From Actinomycetes bacterium (GTDB taxonomy: Bacteria; Actinomycetota; Actinomycetes; Streptosporangiales; Streptosporangiaceae), in contig JAOPYO010000309.1 in NCBI GenBank assembly GCA_025964575.1, positions 1 through 53,912 of the forward strand: a DNA stretch of 53,912 nt, written 5' to 3'. Below, piece by piece: positions 49,046-53,912 of this stretch. The notes under the pieces were generated by a model. The model saw only the letters and a program-made list of their open reading frames with translations, was not told the DNA's origin and made no database searches. Positions within the stretch are counted from its first letter, which is position 1, and each line of letters starts with the position of its first letter. The position numbers and the translations under genes are program-made.

Positions 49046-50008
49046 TCAGACGCCCTCGGCCCTCTGGCTTCCGCGATACATGACATCGGTGTCCCAGCGT
49101 ACGAATCCCAGGGATTCGTACAGCCGCACCGCCGCGGCGTTGTCCTCGTCGACGTACAGCATCACCTGCGACAGGCCAAGTGAGCGCAGGTGGTGCAGCC
49201 CGGTCAGCGTCAGCGCCCGGCCCAGCCCGGTGCCCTGTTCGCCCGGGTCCACGCCGATCACGTAAACCTCCCCGACGGGTGCCTCTCCCGGGTGAACCTT
49301 GGTCCAGTGGAATCCGGCGAGTTCACCGTCCCGTTCGGCCAGAAAGAAACCCGACGGGTCGAACCAGGCCTCGGCCTCGCGGTCCAGCAGGTCGTCTACG
49401 GTCCAGGCGCCCTGCTCGGGATGGTGAGCGAAGGCCCGCGCGTTGACGCGGACCCAGGCTTGCTCGTCCCGTCCCGATTCGAAGGTACGGATCCGTACGC
49501 CCGCCGGCACCGTCACCTCGGGCAGCGGCTCGGCCAATGGGCGCCGCAACTGCAACAGCGCGCGCATCCTGACGAAGCCGAGCGAGTGGGCCAGCGCGAC
49601 GGCGGCGGGCAGCTCGCCGTGCGCCCAGACCCGCAGAGTTCGTTCCCCCGCTCGTTCCACACGGCCAGGCGCCGCGGTCGCCGGTGATCCGTCGGCATGG
49701 GTCAGCAGTGCCCCGGCCAGCGCCCGGCCGTGGCCGCGCCGCCGGTGTTCCGGATGGACGACCAATTCCCCGGCTGCGGACTCCGTATCAGTGGGCAGAT
49801 CGAGGTGGCCATAGCCGACGATGATCCCCTCGGCCACCAGCAGCAGGCTCAGCGCCCGGTCCTTGCCGCCGTGGCGCAGAGAGAGCAGCGAGTGCTCGGA
49901 GAGCGGCTGTACGCCGTCGTGCCGGGCGGCGGCCTCGACCAGCCGCAGGACCTCGTCGATCTCTTGTTCGGTCGCCTGCTCTCGTACGATCACGTCGCGT
50001 ACAGCCAT
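49046..50008 (-). CDS. mshD: MshD, mycothiol synthase
   Basis: 320 residues from the ATG at 50008. Two GNAT domains: one at about 1-145 and a second at about 165-318. The C-terminal domain holds the acetyl-CoA motif VIGVDPGEQGTGLGRALTLT, preceded by GFHWTKVHPGEAPVGEVYV, and followed by LYVDEDNAAAVRLYESLGFV. MshD acetylates the cysteinyl amine in the last step of mycothiol synthesis, with only the second domain active. It sits between glnR and pstS, a common actinobacterial order. Confidence 0.93.
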   Translation of the reverse strand: MAVRDVIVREQATEQEIDEVLRLVEAAARHDGVQPLSEHSLLSLRHGGKDRALSLLLVAEGIIVGYGHLDLPTDTESAAGELVVHPEHRRRGHGRALAGALLTHADGSPATAAPGRVERAGERTLRVWAHGELPAAVALAHSLGFVRMRALLQLRRPLAEPLPEVTVPAGVRIRTFESGRDEQAWVRVNARAFAHHPEQGAWTVDDLLDREAEAWFDPSGFFLAERDGELAGFHWTKVHPGEAPVGEVYVIGVDPGEQGTGLGRALTLTGLHHLRSLGLSQVMLYVDEDNAAAVRLYESLGFVRWDTDVMYRGSQRAEGV

Positions 50009-50130
50009 GATCGCCAGCCTATGCCGGATCGGCCGGCACCGGCCAACACCGGCCATGCTGCGACCCTGTTCTCGTCAGCCCGGGGGGCGGCAGTGACCTC
50101 CGGGTCAACGAAAACAGAGCGTTCCAAACA

Positions 50131-50844
50131 TCAGGTACGGACGGCGACGATCTCTTCGTTGTCGCCCGGACGGTGATCTGGCACGAATCGATAACCCACG
50201 TTCCGCACAGTGCCGATGAGCGACTCGTACTCGGCGCCGAGCTTGGCCCGCAGACGCCGCACATGCACGTCCACGGTCCGGGTGCCACCGAAGTAGTCGT
50301 ACCCCCACACCTCTTGCAGCAGCTGGGCTCGGGTGAAGACCCGGCCCGGATGCTGTGCGAGGTATTTCAGCAGCTCGAACTCCTTGAACGTCAGATCGAG
50401 CACTCGTCCACGCAGTCGCGCCGTGTAGGTCGCCTCGTCGATTGTGAGGTCACCGCTGCGAATCTCCCCCGGCACGTCGTCGGGCTCTCCCACCGACACC
50501 CGTCCGACCGCCAGTCGCAATCGCGCCTCCACCTCGGCAGGCCCGGAGTTCTGCAGCAGGACATCGTCGAGACCCCATTCGGGGCTCAACGCGGCCAGGC
50601 CGCCCTCCGTCACGATCGCGAGCAGCGGGCAGTCCAGGCCGGTCGTCCGCAGCAACCGGCACAGGCCCTTGGCCTGTACGAGGTCACGGCGGGCGTCGAC
50701 CAGGATCACATCTGCCGGGGGTGCGTCGATCAGCGCGGAAGCCTCCGCGGGTGCGACGCGAATCGAATGCAACAGCAACCCCAGCGCGGGGAGCACCTCA
50801 TCGGACGGCTCTAGTGCGTTGGTGAGCAACAGCAAGCTGCTCAA
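50131..50844 (-). CDS. glnR: GlnR, OmpR-type nitrogen regulator
   Basis: 237 residues. The N-terminus [20 protein letters not shown] and the C-terminal winged helix ([51 protein letters not shown]) match actinobacterial GlnR. The receiver is atypical: it keeps an Asp in [10 protein letters not shown] but lacks the usual acidic pocket partners, so it is thought to work without phosphorylation. It controls glutamine synthetase, amtB and nitrate genes in relatives, competing with PhoP at some promoters. It lies next to mshD and the pst operon as in other genomes. Confidence 0.93.
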   Translation of the reverse strand: MSSLLLLTNALEPSDEVLPALGLLLHSIRVAPAEASALIDAPPADVILVDARRDLVQAKGLCRLLRTTGLDCPLLAIVTEGGLAALSPEWGLDDVLLQNSGPAEVEARLRLAVGRVSVGEPDDVPGEIRSGDLTIDEATYTARLRGRVLDLTFKEFELLKYLAQHPGRVFTRAQLLQEVWGYDYFGGTRTVDVHVRRLRAKLGAEYESLIGTVRNVGYRFVPDHRPGDNEEIVAVRT

Positions 50845-51002
50845 ATGCCGCCTCCTCGTCTCCTACCAGCCCATAAAAGACGTCAAGGACCCGGGGGCCT
50901 CGTCGCCCGGATCCCTCACCTTGAGGATATCCGACCATGACAACGGAGCAATGGGCGGCTACGACCGGTTTGCCGACGTTGCACGAATGAGACTATGGCC
51001 AT

Positions 51003-51257
51003 ATGGCGAAAGGCGTGATCAGATACTGGGCTGCGGCGCGGTCCGCCGCCGGGGTCGATGAGGAGCCGTACGACGCCGAGACGTTGGCGCAGGCGCTCGA
51101 AACCGCCCGTGCGGCAAGGGATATGGAGTTTTCCAGAGTCATCGCGCGCAGCTCGTTCTTGATCGAGGGTGACCCGGTCGGCACCCGGCCGCACGACACC
51201 GTGACGCTGCCCGAGGACGCGACCGTCGAGGTGCTGCCACCTTTCGCCGGGGGCTGA
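51003..51257 (+). CDS. MoaD/ThiS-family small sulphur-carrier protein
   Basis: 84 residues, beta-grasp fold. Pattern IRYWAAARSAAGVDEEPYDA at the start, then a helix (LAQALETARAARD), and a C-terminus EVLPPFAGG. The terminal Gly-Gly is the site of adenylation and thiocarboxylation in MoaD and ThiS. MoaD-like members feed molybdopterin synthesis; here no partner moa, thi or cys genes are nearby, so the role is uncertain. Start ATG at 51003 has no strong ribosome site. Confidence 0.88.
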   Translation: MAKGVIRYWAAARSAAGVDEEPYDAETLAQALETARAARDMEFSRVIARSSFLIEGDPVGTRPHDTVTLPEDATVEVLPPFAGG

Positions 51258-51430
51258 CCGCGTGTCACAGGTCACAATTCTCTGAACGAAGTAGCCCGAA
51301 CGAATGATCCCTTTTCGAGATCTCATCTTGGGGAGTGACTGCCGAGGACGGCCTCCATCGCTACTGTGAAGTGCGCCCGATGCCCTCGGTAGGGGGTCGC
51401 CCCTGGATGGCATTTCGCCCGAGGAGAGAC

Positions 51431-52129
51431 ATGCGCAAGGTACTGCTGGTGTTGGTGATCCTGCTCGCCGGAGGCGTCGTTGTGGCCGACCGGCTCGGCG
51501 TGAAGATCGCTCAGGACGAGATCGCCAAGCAGGTGGCCGCCCAGTACAACCTGCCGCGCAAGCCCGGGGTGAGCATCCACGGCGTTCCGTTCCTGACCCA
51601 GGCGATCGGCGGGGAGTACGACCAGATCGACGTGAGCATCGGGGACTGGACCCAGCAGAACATCACGGTCAGCGATCTGAAGATCGAGCTCACCGGGTTG
51701 AAGGCGCCGCTGAGCGAGGTCATCAGCGGCAACAGCTCCAACATGGCCGCCCGCACTGCCACGGCCTCAGCGATCATCCCCTACGACGTGATCAAGAAGC
51801 GGGCGCCGAAGGGCGTCAAAGGGATCTCTCCCGAAGGGAAGGACCTGAAACTCCAGGGGACCTACGCCTTCCTCGGCTTCAACACCGACGTCACCATGGT
51901 CGTCTCGGTCAAGGCCACCCCGGAGGGAATCGCGATCACACCGCAATCCGTCCAGACGGCGGCAAGCTCGATCCCGGTCTCGGTTTTGCAGCAGCGGCTG
52001 ACCTTCACCGTGCCGGTGCGGAATCTGCCGATCGGATCCCGGATCAGCAAGGTCGAGGTCACTCCCAACGGCCTTCGGGTCGCGGCCACCGCCGACAACG
52101 TCAAGTTCAACGACCTGCCAAAAGCTTGA
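51431..52129 (+). CDS. LmeA-family phospholipid-binding protein (DUF2993)
   Basis: 232 residues from the ATG at 51431, with GAGGAGAGAC directly upstream. A single hydrophobic segment (about 5-22, VLLVLVILLAGGVVVADRL) is a signal or anchor. The remaining region has DEIAKQVAAQYNLPRKPGVS, FLTQAIGGEYDQIDVSIGDW and VEVTPNGLRVAATADNVKFN, the repeated beta pattern of DUF2993. The mycobacterial LmeA acts in lipomannan elongation; the family binds phospholipids in the periplasm. The gene precedes an ECF sigma gene by 45 bases in the same direction, so it may share a transcript. Confidence 0.88.
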   Translation: MRKVLLVLVILLAGGVVVADRLGVKIAQDEIAKQVAAQYNLPRKPGVSIHGVPFLTQAIGGEYDQIDVSIGDWTQQNITVSDLKIELTGLKAPLSEVISGNSSNMAARTATASAIIPYDVIKKRAPKGVKGISPEGKDLKLQGTYAFLGFNTDVTMVVSVKATPEGIAITPQSVQTAASSIPVSVLQQRLTFTVPVRNLPIGSRISKVEVTPNGLRVAATADNVKFNDLPKA

Positions 52130-52174
52130 CCAGGGGATTGTGAACCGGGGGGCAGCGGCGTACGTGTCGTAGGT

Positions 52175-52684
52175 GTGGGGCGAACCGCTGATGAGCAGCT
52201 CTTGCGAGCGATGTACACCGACCACGGCGGACCGCTGCTCGGTTACGTCCTCCGGCTGACCGGGGGCGATCGCCAGCAGGCTGAGGACATTGTCCAGGAG
52301 ACGCTGCTGCGTGCCTGGCGGCATCCGGAGGCACTGACCGAGCGTCCGGTCCGGCCGTGGTTGTTCACCGTGGCCCGCAATCTGGTCGTCGACGCGCACC
52401 GGGCTCGCCAGTCGCGGCCCCCCGAGTCCGGCGATTCCCTGCTGGCCGCGATGCCCGCCGCCGATGACATCGACCGGGCGCTGGAATCGTGGACGGTGGC
52501 GGAGGCGATGGCCGATCTCAGCCCTCAGCATCGTGCCGTGATCATCGAGACGTACTACCGGGGCTGCTCGGTCGCGGAGGCCGCGGCCATGCTCGGTATT
52601 CCACCGGGCACGGTCAAGTCCAGGACCTACTACGCGCTGCGCGCGCTCAAACTGGCATTGGAGGAACGGGGGTTGGCGCCGTGA
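52175..52684 (+). CDS. ECF sigma factor with zinc-finger anti-sigma partner
   Basis: 169 residues, GTG start at 52175. Region 2 lies at about 10-80 (GGDRQQAEDIVQETLLRAWR), region 4 at about 110-160 (MADLSPQHRAVIIETYYRGC, SVAEAAAMLGIPPGTVKSRT). The length and blocks resemble SigL/SigK-like ECF factors that answer to RskA-like anti-sigmas. Its stop overlaps the next start (four bases), so the pair is translationally coupled. It is likely held inactive by that membrane protein. Confidence 0.93.
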   Translation: MGRTADEQLLRAMYTDHGGPLLGYVLRLTGGDRQQAEDIVQETLLRAWRHPEALTERPVRPWLFTVARNLVVDAHRARQSRPPESGDSLLAAMPAADDIDRALESWTVAEAMADLSPQHRAVIIETYYRGCSVAEAAAMLGIPPGTVKSRTYYALRALKLALEERGLAP

Positions 52685-53505
52685 ACTCGCCCATGATGGG
52701 CCCATGTCCGCAGGTGCGGGCGGCTCTCGGCGTATATGTGCTCGGGGCGATCGACCCGGCCGAGCGGAGCCAGGTCGAGGCGCATCTGAGCATGTGCCCG
52801 ATCTGCCGCGACGAGCTGGCCGGGATGGCGGGTCTCCCCGCGCTGCTCAGTCGGGTCAGCGAACCTCAGATCGCGCACGTCGCTGGCCCTCCGGAGGAAC
52901 TGCTCGACTCTCTGCTCGCCAAGGCCGCCGACCAGCGTCGATCCGAACGGGAGCAACTACGGAGCCAGGCCGAACAGGCCGAGGCGGACCGGGCCGAGCG
53001 GGAACGGACCGAGCTGCGAACTCGTCGAGCGAGCCGGCGCCGTCGCTGGCCGCCGATCGCCGTCGCGGCCGGGATCGTGCTGTTCGCCGGCATGCTCCTC
53101 GGCGGTCTGGTGTTCGGCGGAGGCGGTGGTCGAACCTCCGGGGGCATCGTCACTCCCGTCCCGCACTCCACCTTCGCCGCGCCCCAGCCGCCGCCGGTGT
53201 CCGTCGTCGACGTGGTCACCCGGACGGACCCACGCACCCATGTACGGGCCTGGATCGGGCTGGACAAGAAGGAATGGGGCACCGCGCTGACCATACGGAT
53301 TGACGGCGCCCCCGCGGGGGCCCGCTGTCATCTGTACGCCGTGAGCAAGAACGGGAGCCGCGACATCGCGGCCGGCTGGCGGGTCGAATCCGAGGGATAC
53401 GGGGACTTCTTCGGCTCCACGATGATCGCGCGTGACCAGCTCACATCGTTCGAGGTCGTCACCAGCGACGGCCGTACGCTCGTCACCGTCCCGGTCAGCA
53501 CCTGA
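52681..53505 (+). CDS. Membrane anti-sigma factor with zf-HC2 domain
   Basis: 274 residues from the GTG at 52681. The zinc motif is EAHLSMCPICRDEL (His-x3-Cys-x2-Cys at about residues 35-42), the anti-sigma ZAS core. A charged coiled-coil-like stretch (about 75-115, QRRSEREQLRSQAEQAEADR) leads to a single transmembrane helix at about 127-148 (VAAGIVLFAGMLLGGLVFGG). The outer region is RskA-like with VVTRTDPRTHVRAWIGLDKK and VTSDGRTLVTVPVST. Regulated proteolysis would release the sigma factor. A hairpin at 53521-53559 follows. Confidence 0.92.
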   Translation: MNSPMMGPCPQVRAALGVYVLGAIDPAERSQVEAHLSMCPICRDELAGMAGLPALLSRVSEPQIAHVAGPPEELLDSLLAKAADQRRSEREQLRSQAEQAEADRAERERTELRTRRASRRRRWPPIAVAAGIVLFAGMLLGGLVFGGGGGRTSGGIVTPVPHSTFAAPQPPPVSVVDVVTRTDPRTHVRAWIGLDKKEWGTALTIRIDGAPAGARCHLYAVSKNGSRDIAAGWRVESEGYGDFFGSTMIARDQLTSFEVVTSDGRTLVTVPVST

Positions 53506-53520
53506 TTCGTTGACTCGTGG

Positions 53521-53559
53521 CGTGTCCCGCGCCCTGACGACCTCCGGATGCGGGACACG
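53521..53559 (+). terminator. 10-bp hairpin after the anti-sigma gene
   Basis: CGTGTCCCGC (53521-53530) pairs with GCGGGACACG (53550-53559), loop 19 bases. It lies 15 bases past the anti-sigma stop. No T run. Confidence 0.7.
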
Positions 53560-53607
53560 TCACAAGTGAACGGGAATTGCCTACCGATCTAGTAGGTTGG
53601 GACCCTC

Positions 53608-53912
53608 ATGGTCGGTGCAGTTGTCGCAGCCGTAGTGCTGCTCGTGGCCACGGTGTTCGGCCTGGTAAGGCGGCATCGTGATGGTGTGCTGCGCCCGATC
53701 GCGGTGCGAGCGGACACGGCAGGAGACGACGCGATGCCCCTGCGAGATGGCGGTGAATCCGCGCGGGAAGGCGGCGCGATGGCCCGCGACGCGGCACTGG
53801 GGAGTGTCGATCTGGGCTCCGAGCTCGGCACCAAGGCGACACTCGTGCAGTTCTCCACTGCCTTCTGTGCCCCCTGCAGGGCGACCAAGCGGATCCTGGG
53901 CGAGGTCACCGA
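53608..53912 (+). CDS. Thioredoxin-like membrane protein, N-terminal part (cut by window edge)
   Basis: The ATG at 53608 starts a hydrophobic segment (about 3-20, GAVVAAVVLLVATVFGLVRR). A basic/acidic linker follows (about 22-70), then a thioredoxin-type active site FSTAFCAPCRATKRI, with Cys-Ala-Pro-Cys at about residues 88-91. The gene continues past the window end, so the size and any C-terminal domain are unknown. The anchor and the CxPC motif suggest an extracytoplasmic disulphide or cytochrome-maturation reductase. A small inverted repeat CCTAC-7-GTAGG at 53580-53596 lies just upstream. Confidence 0.8.
   Translation, partial: MVGAVVAAVVLLVATVFGLVRRHRDGVLRPIAVRADTAGDDAMPLRDGGESAREGGAMARDAALGSVDLGSELGTKATLVQFSTAFCAPCRATKRILGEVT

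Noticed and set aside
1-53912. CRISPR arrays, tRNA or rRNA genes
   Set aside because: I saw no regularly spaced repeats with unique spacers, no tRNA-like T-loop with matching arms and no rRNA core sequence. A tRNAscan-SE or barrnap run would settle it.

Overview
The window is high-GC DNA with actinobacterial gene content: Lsr2 nucleoid proteins, mycothiol synthase, an OmpR-type GlnR, a DivIVA-like coiled-coil protein, many ECF sigma factors, frequent GTG starts and probable Tat/lipoprotein exports. I infer a filamentous actinomycete of the Streptosporangiales type. This rests on gene content and codon style, not on a marker gene. No rRNA, tRNA, CRISPR array or intact mobile element was seen.

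Layout. Positions 1-1136 hold a cut FAD oxidoreductase and the remnants of two different insertion sequences joined end to end. Positions 1237-4039 hold a questin-oxidase-like gene and a dihydrofolate-reductase-like gene, divergent from an ArsR-type regulator across a perfect 8-bp inverted repeat. A stranded FtsK gamma-domain fragment follows. Positions 4661-9604 hold a DUF4232 lipoprotein, a small EF-hand protein, a three-gene ECF41 sigma-factor operon with a textbook ECF41 promoter, and an MHS-family transporter. Positions 9822-13964 hold a tiny candidate peptide gene and an ABC-exporter/two-component operon with a palindromic site upstream. Positions 14029-19516 hold a secreted lipase, two tandem Lsr2 paralogues, a sigma factor with its CU044_5270-type partner, and a membrane-anchored esterase.

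Positions 19668-21344 encode a 558-residue protein of no family I recognise. Positions 21417-24958 are cell-envelope genes: an L,D-transpeptidase, a PAP2 phosphatase, an NlpC/P60 hydrolase behind a likely c-di-AMP (ydaO-type) riboswitch, and a polysaccharide deacetylase whose 3' end has been tandemly duplicated. Positions 25340-26890 are a two-gene beta-oxidation-like operon. Positions 27020-32502 form a same-strand run: flavin/haem transmembrane reductase, secreted FMN-binding protein, a decapitated ApbE (FMN transferase), an OmpR/HK pair, and an HtrA-like protease without PDZ. This reads as an envelope redox and stress locus.

Positions 32637-37815 carry an MpaB/DUF2236 oxygenase, a YtcJ-like amidohydrolase, ArfB-like peptidyl-tRNA hydrolase, the coiled-coil DivIVA-like protein and a gamma-carbonic anhydrase. 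Positions 37949-42070 encode a 1373-residue AAA protein whose nucleotide-binding motifs look partly degenerate. The right end is phosphate and nitrogen physiology: PiT plus DUF47, a copper-chaperone-like HMA protein, pstSCAB with a PHO box, mshD and glnR. It ends with a ThiS/MoaD-like protein, an LmeA-like lipoprotein-type protein, an ECF sigma/anti-sigma pair and the start of a thioredoxin-like gene.

The points most worth following are the 558-residue orphan protein, the truncated ApbE inside an otherwise intact flavin electron-transfer locus, the degenerate AAA protein, the tandem Lsr2 pair with one altered DNA-binding motif, the near-leaderless ECF41 promoter, and a recurrent oddity: three genes whose stop-codon region lies in a perfect duplication (two tandem, one inverted).
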